Source: Blastococcus sp. CT_GayMR20 (GTDB taxonomy: Bacteria; Actinomycetota; Actinomycetes; Mycobacteriales; Geodermatophilaceae). From it: a DNA stretch of 42,722 nucleotides. Under the pieces are notes generated by a model, which saw only the letters and a program-made list of their open reading frames with translations, was not told the origin of the DNA and made no database searches. The position numbers and the translations under genes are program-made. Shown piece after piece: positions 17,041 through 24,708 of the stretch; within the stretch, counting starts at the first letter, position 1, and the number at the start of each line of letters is the position of its first letter. The stretch spans positions 1 through 42,722 of the forward strand of contig NZ_SPQM01000025.1 of the NCBI RefSeq assembly GCF_004570345.1, given 5' to 3'.

Positions 17041-18014
17041 GTCGACCAGCCGGGTAGACCGGCGGCGCGGCGGGCGGCATAGGCGGGCACCGTCCGCATC
17101 GGCGGCCGCTCGACCACGCCGACGTCCCAGGTCACGGCCTCGATCCCGCCACCGGTCCGCACGTACTGGACCAACTGGTCGCTGGGCACGCCGATGCCGG
17201 GGCAGCGGGCCAGCGCGGTCTGCACGATCTGGCCGGCCATGCGTCCCAGCGCGGCGTCGGGCTGGTGCGAGTGCCGCCGCGTGCCGAGGTCGACCTGCGC
17301 CAGGGCGTCCACCCCGGCCAGCTCGGCGAGGTCGATGAGGAGGCCGAACTCCACGCCGTAGTGCGAGACGAACGGCACCTGCTCCAACAGGTCGCGCCGG
17401 CCCGCGTACTCACCCGACAGCGGCTGGACGAACCCGGACAGCTGCGGCCACAGCGCGCCCAGCAGTGGCCGGGCGGTCAGCTCGGTCACCCGTCCGCCGC
17501 CACTCGGCACCAGTCCCTCGGTGGTCGACAGCGGCCGGTCGTAGAGCCCCTTGACGTAACCGACGGTGGGGTCGGTGAGGAGGGGGCCCAGCAACCCGAC
17601 CACGAACTGCGGATCGAAGGAGATCAGGTCGGAGTCGATGAAGACGACCAGATCCCCGTCGGTGACGTGCAGCGACTTCCACAGCGCCTCACCTTTGCCG
17701 GTGACGCGACCACACTCGGGCAGCACGTCGTCGACCCGCACCACCCGGGCCCCGGCACTCGCGGCAGTGGCCACGGTCTGGTCCGTCGAGCCGCTGTCGA
17801 CCACGACCAGCTCGTCGACCAGTGGCTGCCGCTCCACGAGCTCACGGTGGATCTCCTCGACGATGGCGCCGACGGTCCGTTCCTCGTTCAGAGCGGGGAG
17901 CACGACACTGACCGTTCGGCCCCGAGCCCGCTTGGCGGCCGCCAGCACGGCCGCCCGGTAGTCCGTGGCGGTGTAGGTCCGGCGGCTGAGCCACCGGGCG
18001 ACGTCCTTGCGCAT
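17037..18014 (-). CDS. gpgS: Glucosyl-3-phosphoglycerate synthase
   Basis: 325 residues, the same length as mycobacterial GpgS. It transfers glucose from an NDP-glucose to D-3-phosphoglycerate, the first step to glucosylglycerate (a compatible solute) and to methylglucose lipopolysaccharide in mycobacteria. Family features: VVLPALNEE at 37-45, VVDSGSTDQT at 71-80, TGKGEALWKS at 105-114 with the donor-contact Lys, the metal-binding D127-S-D129, FVQPLSGEYAGRR for phosphoglycerate, HYGVEFGLLID, and the His pair in RRHSHQPD (H248/H250). GGAAGGA seven bases before the ATG is a good ribosome binding site. No GpgP phosphatase gene is seen. The stop overlaps the GT4 start, and the neighbours differ from those of M. 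tuberculosis gpgS (near folP2), so this may be a second, cluster-specific copy. Confidence 0.93.
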   Translation of the reverse strand: MRKDVARWLSRRTYTATDYRAAVLAAAKRARGRTVSVVLPALNEERTVGAIVEEIHRELVERQPLVDELVVVDSGSTDQTVATAASAGARVVRVDDVLPECGRVTGKGEALWKSLHVTDGDLVVFIDSDLISFDPQFVVGLLGPLLTDPTVGYVKGLYDRPLSTTEGLVPSGGGRVTELTARPLLGALWPQLSGFVQPLSGEYAGRRDLLEQVPFVSHYGVEFGLLIDLAELAGVDALAQVDLGTRRHSHQPDAALGRMAGQIVQTALARCPGIGVPSDQLVQYVRTGGGIEAVTWDVGVVERPPMRTVPAYAARRAAGLPGWST

Positions 18015-18146
18015 GCGGTGTCCTTCCCGTCGAGCGACGACCGGTACGCCACCGCATCTCGGCGGCGGGGAGGCATGGCTGTTCCCGAGCGTCCGCGCGG
18101 GACGGCGTCTCCCCGCGGAGGCGATCCAGGAGGCAGGATCGGCACG
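18015..18146. promoter_or_regulatory. Divergent promoter region with nested inverted repeats
   Basis: This gap separates gpgS (leftward) from the Gfo/Idh/MocA gene (rightward). GCGGGGAG (18065-18072) pairs with CTCCCCGC (18109-18116), and inside that loop CGTCC (18090-18094) pairs with GGACG (18100-18104). A shared operator or attenuator is possible. I see no convincing -35/-10 pair on either strand. Mirror: 24577-24708. Confidence 0.3.
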
Positions 18147-18179
18147 GTGACCCTCGACGACGGCACCTTCCCGTCGTGA
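18147..18179 (+). CDS. Possible 10-residue leader peptide coupled to the Gfo/Idh/MocA gene
   Basis: GTG at 18147 opens a 10-codon frame (MTLDDGTFPS). Its TGA overlaps the GTG of the next gene as GTGA (18176-18179). AGGA lies eight bases before this GTG, and AGGAGG a little further, whereas the downstream GTG has no ribosome binding site of its own. It may simply be a coupling device. So short a frame can arise by chance. Confidence 0.25.
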   Translation: MTLDDGTFPS

Positions 18180-19135
18180 CCGTCCGCGTGGGGCTCGTGG
18201 GGGCAGGTGGGGTCGGCGCCCGGCATGCCCGCACCCTGGCCGGTTTCGACGACGTCGAGCTCGTCGCGATCTGCGACCCCGTGGCGGCGTCCGCCGAGGT
18301 TCTCGCCAGAGAGGTGGACGCCCGGCACGTCCCCGACCTCGCCGGGCTGCTCACCCTCGGACTGGACGCTGTCTGGCTGTGCGTGCCACCGTTCGCGCAC
18401 GGGGACCTGGAACTGTCGATCGTGCGCGCCGGGTTGCCGTTCTTCGTCGAGAAGCCCCTGGCGGCCGATCTGACCGTGGCCGAGCACGTGGCCGCGGCGG
18501 TCTCTGCCGCCGGGCTGCCGACGGCGACGGGATACCACTGGCGGCACCTGGACACCGTCGAGCGGGCTCGCTCGGCGCTCGCCGGCACCCCCGTACGCCT
18601 CGTGGCGGCGCGCTGGTGGAGCACCACACCTCCCCCCTCCTGGTGGAGCCGGCGGGACCTGTCCGGCGGCCAGGTCGTCGAGCAGGCGACCCACCTGCTC
18701 GACCTCGTCCGGCTGCTGGCGGGGGAGGTGGTGGAGGTGGTCGGCGCATCCGCGCCGTCCTCGGCCGGCGGACGGGACGTCCCCGACGCAGGCGCGGCCG
18801 TGCTGCGGCTGGCATCCGGCGCCGTCGGGACGGTCAGCGTCTCCTGCGTCCTGCCGGCGCTGACCGCTGGCGGCCTGGAGGTGGTCGGCGACGGCGTGGC
18901 GCTGGAGCTCACCGAGACCGTCCTGCGCGTGCGCACGCGGGACGGCGAGGTGCGCGCGGAGCCGGAGGTCGACGCCAGGAGAGCCGTGGACCGGGCGTTC
19001 GTGGACCTGCTCTCCGGCGCGGGCGCGTCACCGGGGATCGTCGACGTGGCCGAGGCGCTGCGGACCCACCGGCTGGCCTGGGCCGTCTCCGAGGCCGCCC
19101 GCACGGGGGTCGCCGTCCGGGTCGGCGACCGATGA
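18176..19135 (+). CDS. Gfo/Idh/MocA family NAD(P)-dependent sugar dehydrogenase
   Basis: 319-residue cytoplasmic oxidoreductase. The Rossmann loop GAGGVGARH is at 9-17, with Asp34 after strand 2 (AICDP) pointing to NAD. The family signature E92-K93-P94 is in FFVEKPLAAD, and the catalytic-region motif SGGQVVEQATHLLDL follows near 163-177. The C-terminal half forms the substrate-binding beta sheet. Substrates in this family are sugars, inositols and nucleotide sugars; the specific one is unknown. The stop overlaps the next ATG by four bases (ATGA), so it is coupled to the medium-chain dehydrogenase. Gfo/Idh and MDR enzymes are also found side by side or fused in polysaccharide gene clusters. 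It diverges from gpgS. Confidence 0.92.
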   Translation: MTVRVGLVGAGGVGARHARTLAGFDDVELVAICDPVAASAEVLAREVDARHVPDLAGLLTLGLDAVWLCVPPFAHGDLELSIVRAGLPFFVEKPLAADLTVAEHVAAAVSAAGLPTATGYHWRHLDTVERARSALAGTPVRLVAARWWSTTPPPSWWSRRDLSGGQVVEQATHLLDLVRLLAGEVVEVVGASAPSSAGGRDVPDAGAAVLRLASGAVGTVSVSCVLPALTAGGLEVVGDGVALELTETVLRVRTRDGEVRAEPEVDARRAVDRAFVDLLSGAGASPGIVDVAEALRTHRLAWAVSEAARTGVAVRVGDR

Positions 19136-20229
19136 GGAGCGCCGTTCCCGTCAGGACCCTCGTGGTACCGCGGGCCGGGGAGCTGGAGATCGTGGAGACC
19201 GTCCTGCCACCGCTCCCGGACGGCCTGTTCCTGGGACGGACGCTGTTCACCGGGCTGTCGGCCGGCACCGAGCTCACCTGGTACCGCGGGACCAGCCCGT
19301 ACTTCCGCGCCGGCTGGGACGCCGAGCTGGGCATGTTCGACCGCGACCGGCCGACCACGCCCTTCCCGGTAGAGCGGCTGGGCTACATGGAGGTCGCCCG
19401 CGTGACCGACAGCCGGACCACCGCGGTGCGCGAGGGCGCCCTGGTGGCCATGGCCTACGGACACTCGACGGCCGTGCACGGCGATCCGCTGACCCAGCAC
19501 GTCGTGCCGCTGCCGCCGGCCCTCGACCCGCTGCTGGGCGTGTACGCGGCCCACCTCGGGCCCATCTGCGTCAACGGGCTGCTGCACGCTGCCGCGGACG
19601 TCGGTGGCAGCGAGCTCGCGGACGGGGTGGTCGGCCGGCTGGTGGTGGTGACGGGCGGCGGGCCGATCGGCCTCCTGGTCGGGTTGCTGGCACAGCTGCA
19701 CGGTGCCGCGGAGGTCGTCGTCGTCGATCCGACCCCGGAGCGTCGCGGGGCCGCGCTCGCGCTCGGCCTCGACGCCGTCGACGACACCCCGGATCTGGCG
19801 CGCGAACTCAAGATCCGGTGGCGGCACGGACCGGCCGATCACGGAGCCGACGTGGCGTTCCAGTGCCGTGGCACGGGCGCGGCCCTGGCCACCGCGCTGC
19901 GCTGCCTCCGGCCGCAGGGCACGGTGATCGACCTGGCCTTCTACACCGGGGGCGCCGACGACGTCGCACTCGGCGAGGAGTTCCACCACAACGGACTGTC
20001 GCTGCACTGCGCCCAGATCGGCCGCGTCCCGCGCGGCCTGGCGCACCGCTGGGACCGCCGCCGCCTCTCGGCGGAGACGCTCGCCCTGCTCGACGTCCAT
20101 GGCGCGAGGATCAGGGCGGCACTGGTGACCGACGTCGTCCCTTTCGACGAGGCACCCCATCTGTTCGTCGAACTCAGCGCGCGGCGTCGCCATGTGATCA
20201 CAGCAGTACTGCGGGTGCAGGAACCGTGA
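19132..20229 (+). CDS. Medium-chain (alcohol-dehydrogenase-like) dehydrogenase
   Basis: 365 residues, starting at the ATG overlapping the previous stop. The N-terminal GroES-like half has the SAGTELTWYRGTSPYF segment (43-58); the Rossmann half has VVVTGGGPIGLLVGLLAQ around 171-188 and VVVVDPTPERR, with the Asp favouring NAD. I do not see the four-cysteine structural zinc cluster or a typical catalytic-zinc Cys, and HLGPICVNGL (141-150) may take over part of the site. This resembles the divergent MDR enzymes of glycan clusters, which often pair with Gfo/Idh/MocA proteins. The two enzymes may carry out successive redox steps on one sugar. Substrate unknown. Confidence 0.88.
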   Translation: MRSAVPVRTLVVPRAGELEIVETVLPPLPDGLFLGRTLFTGLSAGTELTWYRGTSPYFRAGWDAELGMFDRDRPTTPFPVERLGYMEVARVTDSRTTAVREGALVAMAYGHSTAVHGDPLTQHVVPLPPALDPLLGVYAAHLGPICVNGLLHAAADVGGSELADGVVGRLVVVTGGGPIGLLVGLLAQLHGAAEVVVVDPTPERRGAALALGLDAVDDTPDLARELKIRWRHGPADHGADVAFQCRGTGAALATALRCLRPQGTVIDLAFYTGGADDVALGEEFHHNGLSLHCAQIGRVPRGLAHRWDRRRLSAETLALLDVHGARIRAALVTDVVPFDEAPHLFVELSARRRHVITAVLRVQEP

Positions 20230-20293
20230 GGGAGTCATCAAGGGCCATCCCTCCTGTGCCACCGCGCAACCCAGGTCCCGGCAGCGTCGGCGT

Positions 20294-20318
20294 GCCCGGG
20301 TGTCCATGACACCCGGGC
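20294..20318 (+). terminator. Strong hairpin terminator after the medium-chain dehydrogenase gene
   Basis: GCCCGGGTGTC (20294-20304), loop CAT, GACACCCGGGC (20308-20318): an 11-bp perfect stem with a 3-base loop, 64 bases past the stop codon. There is no U-tract. It marks the end of the Gfo/MDR transcript, so the phosphodiesterase gene probably has its own promoter. Confidence 0.65.
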
Positions 20319-20506
20319 CGTGGACGACCCGTCGATCGGCAGAAATACGTATGTGCGCACGAGCCGCCCCGCAATGACCCCGCGCACCTGGTCAAGATGG
20401 GCAGTTGTGCCGACGGCGCGCGGCACCGGCTCGGGGATCCTGGAGAAACCGCGGCCGTGCCACGCACGCCGGTGGTCCCGTGTACGCGTCGAGGAGAGGT
20501 GACCGC
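20319..20506 (+). promoter_or_regulatory. Promoter and leader region before the phosphodiesterase gene
   Basis: The most A+T-rich spot of the window lies here: AGAAATACGTATGTG at 20341-20355, with the 8-base palindrome ATACGTAT. TACGTA (20346-20351) is a -10 candidate with a partial -35 (TGGACG, 20321-20326) at a long 19-base spacing. GTGCCG/CGGCAC near 20406-20426 can form a hairpin. The region ends with GAGGAGAGG (20491-20499), a strong ribosome binding site for the GTG at 20507. No longer gene is credible here. Confidence 0.35.
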
Positions 20507-20602
20507 GTGCTCCATCCCGCGTCACGGGGCGTCTGCACCGCCGTCGGCGCCTCGCAGACTGCGGGCGGCGCTGCCCCTGAGCCCCTGTCCCTGAACCCGT
20601 GA
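20507..20602 (+). CDS. Possible 31-residue small protein coupled to the phosphodiesterase gene
   Basis: GTG at 20507 with AGGAGAGG seven bases upstream, the best-spaced ribosome binding site in this part of the window. The 31-residue product (starting MLHPASRGVCTAVG) is Ala/Pro/Ser-rich and resembles nothing I know. Its TGA overlaps the phosphodiesterase GTG as GTGA (20599-20602), and that GTG has no site of its own. GTGACCGCG (20500-20508) can pair with CGCGTCAC (20519-20526) with one bulge, covering this start codon. It may be a leader that couples or gates translation. Chance occurrence is possible. Confidence 0.4.
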   Translation: MLHPASRGVCTAVGASQTAGGAAPEPLSLNP

Positions 20603-21393
20603 CGACGCCCGGGCGAGCAGGAGCCGTGCACCCGGGCGTGTTCGGGGAGGGGCCTGCCGTCATCGGGCACCGCGGCCTCGGCTGCGGCGTCGTCGCCGGG
20701 CATCAGCAGAATTCCCTGAGCTCCTTCGCTGCCGCCGTACACAGCGGGGCGAGATGGGTGGAGGCCGATGTCCGACGGCTCGGCGACGACGTCCTGGTGG
20801 TGGCCCACGACGCCGCCTACCCCGACGGCACCCGGCTCGACGCCGTGACGGGGGCGGAGGCCGACCGTCGCGGCACGCTGCGCCTCAGCACCCTGCTGGA
20901 CGAGCTTCCTCGCCGGGTCGGCCTCAACCTCGACCTCAAGTCCTCGATCGACGACTGCCTGCGGTCACCCGGGCAGACCACCGCAGGCCTGCTCGCGCCG
21001 GTCGTGGCGGCGGAGGCGACGCGGCGGCCCCTGATGGTCTCCTCGTTCGACCCGGCAGCCCTGTGGCATCTGCGTGCGACGGCGCCACGCGTGCCCCTCG
21101 GACTGCTGACCTGGTACCGGTTCCCCGTGGAGATGGCCGTCGCGGCCTGTGTCCACATGGACGTGGAGGTGCTGGCGCTCCACGTCGGCTCCCTCCGGGA
21201 GGCGACGGCGGGTGGTCAGATCGACTCGGGGGTCCTGGCCCGTCTGCTGGCACTGCTCCACCGCTGCGGCCGGCAACTGCTGGTCTGGTGCCCGCAGATC
21301 GCGTTGGCCCGGTTGCTGGTGTCCGCCGGCACCGACGCCGTGGTCGTGGACGACCTGCCGGAGGCGCTGGTGGCACTGAGCCCTTCCCCATAG
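20599..21393 (+). CDS. Glycerophosphodiester phosphodiesterase (complete copy)
   Basis: 264-residue enzyme of the GDPD TIM-barrel family, which hydrolyses glycerophosphodiesters to glycerol-3-phosphate and an alcohol. Metal and catalytic residues are visible: H24-R25 in IGHRG, Q36/Q37-N38 where ENT is usual, E55 and D57 in WVEADVR, H70-D71 in VVAHD, and D136 of LNLDLKSS where Glu is commoner. The C-terminal AGTDAVVVDDLPEAL is the typical last strand. There is no signal peptide, so it is probably cytoplasmic. The GTG at 20599 lacks a ribosome binding site and overlaps the small upstream frame; in-frame GTGs at 20626 and 20638 are alternatives. Only this copy is intact: it crosses the unpaired centre and stops normally. 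Confidence 0.9.
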   Translation: MTTPGRAGAVHPGVFGEGPAVIGHRGLGCGVVAGHQQNSLSSFAAAVHSGARWVEADVRRLGDDVLVVAHDAAYPDGTRLDAVTGAEADRRGTLRLSTLLDELPRRVGLNLDLKSSIDDCLRSPGQTTAGLLAPVVAAEATRRPLMVSSFDPAALWHLRATAPRVPLGLLTWYRFPVEMAVAACVHMDVEVLALHVGSLREATAGGQIDSGVLARLLALLHRCGRQLLVWCPQIALARLLVSAGTDAVVVDDLPEALVALSPSP

Positions 21394-21429
21394 CCGGGAA
21401 CCGGGCCGATTCACGCCACGCGATCGCCG
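21294..21429. other. Unpaired 136-bp centre (loop) of the giant inverted repeat
   Basis: This is the only single-copy sequence in the window. Bases 21294-21393 are the natural 3' end of the glycerophosphodiesterase gene, and 21394-21429 are sequence just past its stop. The 8-mer ACGCGATC at 21418-21425 is the reverse complement of GATCGCGT at 21297-21304, so a nascent strand could fold back here. The mirror copy begins within a few bases of it, at 21430. The loop carries no adapter-like or foreign-looking sequence. Confidence 0.93.
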
Positions 21430-22124
21430 GGGCACCAGACCAGCAGTTGCCGGCCGCAGCGGTGGAGCAGTGCCAGCAGACGGGCCAGGACCCCCGAGTC
21501 GATCTGACCACCCGCCGTCGCCTCCCGGAGGGAGCCGACGTGGAGCGCCAGCACCTCCACGTCCATGTGGACACAGGCCGCGACGGCCATCTCCACGGGG
21601 AACCGGTACCAGGTCAGCAGTCCGAGGGGCACGCGTGGCGCCGTCGCACGCAGATGCCACAGGGCTGCCGGGTCGAACGAGGAGACCATCAGGGGCCGCC
21701 GCGTCGCCTCCGCCGCCACGACCGGCGCGAGCAGGCCTGCGGTGGTCTGCCCGGGTGACCGCAGGCAGTCGTCGATCGAGGACTTGAGGTCGAGGTTGAG
21801 GCCGACCCGGCGAGGAAGCTCGTCCAGCAGGGTGCTGAGGCGCAGCGTGCCGCGACGGTCGGCCTCCGCCCCCGTCACGGCGTCGAGCCGGGTGCCGTCG
21901 GGGTAGGCGGCGTCGTGGGCCACCACCAGGACGTCGTCGCCGAGCCGTCGGACATCGGCCTCCACCCATCTCGCCCCGCTGTGTACGGCGGCAGCGAAGG
22001 AGCTCAGGGAATTCTGCTGATGCCCGGCGACGACGCCGCAGCCGAGGCCGCGGTGCCCGATGACGGCAGGCCCCTCCCCGAACACGCCCGGGTGCACGGC
22101 TCCTGCTCGCCCGGGCGTCGTCAC
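21411..22124 (-). pseudogene. Glycerophosphodiesterase copy truncated at the palindrome junction
   Basis: The first 232 codons repeat the intact gene exactly. At the junction the frame runs into loop sequence and ends after the chimeric residues GDRVA, giving 237 residues. It has lost the C-terminal strand AGTDAVVVDDLPEAL. The break coincides with the end of the mirrored arm, so this is a by-product of the fold-back join and not a gene decayed in the genome. Confidence 0.88.
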
Positions 22125-22216
22125 GGGTTCAGGGACAGGGGCTCAGGGGCAGCGCCGCCCGCAGTCTGCGAGGCGCCGACGGCGGTGCAGACGCCCCGTG
22201 ACGCGGGATGGAGCAC
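22121..22216 (-). CDS. Mirror copy: possible 31-residue small protein
   Basis: Same frame as 20507-20602, including the AGGAGAGG site and the GTGA overlap, here with the truncated phosphodiesterase copy. Confidence 0.35.
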   Translation of the reverse strand: MLHPASRGVCTAVGASQTAGGAAPEPLSLNP

Positions 22217-22404
22217 GCGGTCACCTCTCCTCGACGCGTACACGGGACCACCGGCGTGCGTGGCACGGCCGCGGTTTCTCCAGGATCCCCGAGCCGGTGC
22301 CGCGCGCCGTCGGCACAACTGCCCATCTTGACCAGGTGCGCGGGGTCATTGCGGGGCGGCTCGTGCGCACATACGTATTTCTGCCGATCGACGGGTCGTC
22401 CACG

Positions 22405-22429
22405 GCCCGGGTGTCATGGACACCCGGGC
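22405..22429 (-). terminator. Mirror copy: hairpin after the medium-chain dehydrogenase
   Basis: The 11-bp stem with CAT/ATG loop of 20294-20318, read on the other strand. Confidence 0.6.
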
Positions 22430-22493
22430 ACGCCGACGCTGCCGGGACCTGGGTTGCGCGGTGGCACAGGAGGGATGGCCCTTGATGACTCCC

Positions 22494-23591
22494 TCACGGT
22501 TCCTGCACCCGCAGTACTGCTGTGATCACATGGCGACGCCGCGCGCTGAGTTCGACGAACAGATGGGGTGCCTCGTCGAAAGGGACGACGTCGGTCACCA
22601 GTGCCGCCCTGATCCTCGCGCCATGGACGTCGAGCAGGGCGAGCGTCTCCGCCGAGAGGCGGCGGCGGTCCCAGCGGTGCGCCAGGCCGCGCGGGACGCG
22701 GCCGATCTGGGCGCAGTGCAGCGACAGTCCGTTGTGGTGGAACTCCTCGCCGAGTGCGACGTCGTCGGCGCCCCCGGTGTAGAAGGCCAGGTCGATCACC
22801 GTGCCCTGCGGCCGGAGGCAGCGCAGCGCGGTGGCCAGGGCCGCGCCCGTGCCACGGCACTGGAACGCCACGTCGGCTCCGTGATCGGCCGGTCCGTGCC
22901 GCCACCGGATCTTGAGTTCGCGCGCCAGATCCGGGGTGTCGTCGACGGCGTCGAGGCCGAGCGCGAGCGCGGCCCCGCGACGCTCCGGGGTCGGATCGAC
23001 GACGACGACCTCCGCGGCACCGTGCAGCTGTGCCAGCAACCCGACCAGGAGGCCGATCGGCCCGCCGCCCGTCACCACCACCAGCCGGCCGACCACCCCG
23101 TCCGCGAGCTCGCTGCCACCGACGTCCGCGGCAGCGTGCAGCAGCCCGTTGACGCAGATGGGCCCGAGGTGGGCCGCGTACACGCCCAGCAGCGGGTCGA
23201 GGGCCGGCGGCAGCGGCACGACGTGCTGGGTCAGCGGATCGCCGTGCACGGCCGTCGAGTGTCCGTAGGCCATGGCCACCAGGGCGCCCTCGCGCACCGC
23301 GGTGGTCCGGCTGTCGGTCACGCGGGCGACCTCCATGTAGCCCAGCCGCTCTACCGGGAAGGGCGTGGTCGGCCGGTCGCGGTCGAACATGCCCAGCTCG
23401 GCGTCCCAGCCGGCGCGGAAGTACGGGCTGGTCCCGCGGTACCAGGTGAGCTCGGTGCCGGCCGACAGCCCGGTGAACAGCGTCCGTCCCAGGAACAGGC
23501 CGTCCGGGAGCGGTGGCAGGACGGTCTCCACGATCTCCAGCTCCCCGGCCCGCGGTACCACGAGGGTCCTGACGGGAACGGCGCTCCTCAT
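22494..23591 (-). CDS. Mirror copy: medium-chain dehydrogenase
   Basis: Identical 365-residue product to 19132-20229 (GGGPIG loop at 175-180, no structural zinc cluster), again overlapping the Gfo/Idh/MocA stop by ATGA. Confidence 0.85.
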   Translation of the reverse strand: MRSAVPVRTLVVPRAGELEIVETVLPPLPDGLFLGRTLFTGLSAGTELTWYRGTSPYFRAGWDAELGMFDRDRPTTPFPVERLGYMEVARVTDSRTTAVREGALVAMAYGHSTAVHGDPLTQHVVPLPPALDPLLGVYAAHLGPICVNGLLHAAADVGGSELADGVVGRLVVVTGGGPIGLLVGLLAQLHGAAEVVVVDPTPERRGAALALGLDAVDDTPDLARELKIRWRHGPADHGADVAFQCRGTGAALATALRCLRPQGTVIDLAFYTGGADDVALGEEFHHNGLSLHCAQIGRVPRGLAHRWDRRRLSAETLALLDVHGARIRAALVTDVVPFDEAPHLFVELSARRRHVITAVLRVQEP

Positions 23592-24547
23592 CGGTCGCCG
23601 ACCCGGACGGCGACCCCCGTGCGGGCGGCCTCGGAGACGGCCCAGGCCAGCCGGTGGGTCCGCAGCGCCTCGGCCACGTCGACGATCCCCGGTGACGCGC
23701 CCGCGCCGGAGAGCAGGTCCACGAACGCCCGGTCCACGGCTCTCCTGGCGTCGACCTCCGGCTCCGCGCGCACCTCGCCGTCCCGCGTGCGCACGCGCAG
23801 GACGGTCTCGGTGAGCTCCAGCGCCACGCCGTCGCCGACCACCTCCAGGCCGCCAGCGGTCAGCGCCGGCAGGACGCAGGAGACGCTGACCGTCCCGACG
23901 GCGCCGGATGCCAGCCGCAGCACGGCCGCGCCTGCGTCGGGGACGTCCCGTCCGCCGGCCGAGGACGGCGCGGATGCGCCGACCACCTCCACCACCTCCC
24001 CCGCCAGCAGCCGGACGAGGTCGAGCAGGTGGGTCGCCTGCTCGACGACCTGGCCGCCGGACAGGTCCCGCCGGCTCCACCAGGAGGGGGGAGGTGTGGT
24101 GCTCCACCAGCGCGCCGCCACGAGGCGTACGGGGGTGCCGGCGAGCGCCGAGCGAGCCCGCTCGACGGTGTCCAGGTGCCGCCAGTGGTATCCCGTCGCC
24201 GTCGGCAGCCCGGCGGCAGAGACCGCCGCGGCCACGTGCTCGGCCACGGTCAGATCGGCCGCCAGGGGCTTCTCGACGAAGAACGGCAACCCGGCGCGCA
24301 CGATCGACAGTTCCAGGTCCCCGTGCGCGAACGGTGGCACGCACAGCCAGACAGCGTCCAGTCCGAGGGTGAGCAGCCCGGCGAGGTCGGGGACGTGCCG
24401 GGCGTCCACCTCTCTGGCGAGAACCTCGGCGGACGCCGCCACGGGGTCGCAGATCGCGACGAGCTCGACGTCGTCGAAACCGGCCAGGGTGCGGGCATGC
24501 CGGGCGCCGACCCCACCTGCCCCCACGAGCCCCACGCGGACGGTCAC
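23588..24547 (-). CDS. Mirror copy: Gfo/Idh/MocA dehydrogenase
   Basis: Identical 319-residue product to 18176-19135, with GAGGVG and EKP motifs. Its GTG overlaps the mirrored 10-codon leader frame at 24544-24576. Confidence 0.9.
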   Translation of the reverse strand: MTVRVGLVGAGGVGARHARTLAGFDDVELVAICDPVAASAEVLAREVDARHVPDLAGLLTLGLDAVWLCVPPFAHGDLELSIVRAGLPFFVEKPLAADLTVAEHVAAAVSAAGLPTATGYHWRHLDTVERARSALAGTPVRLVAARWWSTTPPPSWWSRRDLSGGQVVEQATHLLDLVRLLAGEVVEVVGASAPSSAGGRDVPDAGAAVLRLASGAVGTVSVSCVLPALTAGGLEVVGDGVALELTETVLRVRTRDGEVRAEPEVDARRAVDRAFVDLLSGAGASPGIVDVAEALRTHRLAWAVSEAARTGVAVRVGDR

Positions 24548-24708
24548 GACGGGAAGGTGCCGTCGTCGAGGGTCACCGTGCCGATCCTGCCTCCTGGATC
24601 GCCTCCGCGGGGAGACGCCGTCCCGCGCGGACGCTCGGGAACAGCCATGCCTCCCCGCCGCCGAGATGCGGTGGCGTACCGGTCGTCGCTCGACGGGAAG
24701 GACACCGC

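Noticed and set aside
10654..20229. Classical zinc alcohol dehydrogenase for either MDR gene
   Set aside because: Neither the gene at 10654-11625 nor that at 19132-20229 shows the four-cysteine structural zinc cluster.
17842..20307. 821-codon minus-strand frame across the gpgS promoter and the Gfo/MDR genes
   Set aside because: Low-complexity Arg/Ser/Thr/Pro product antisense to genes with intact catalytic motifs. It also crosses a promoter region and a terminator.
21294..21429. Missed sequencing adapter between two passes of one molecule
   Set aside because: The loop continues the phosphodiesterase gene to its stop codon, so it is genomic sequence and not an adapter. A biochemical fold-back or an assembly loop fits better.
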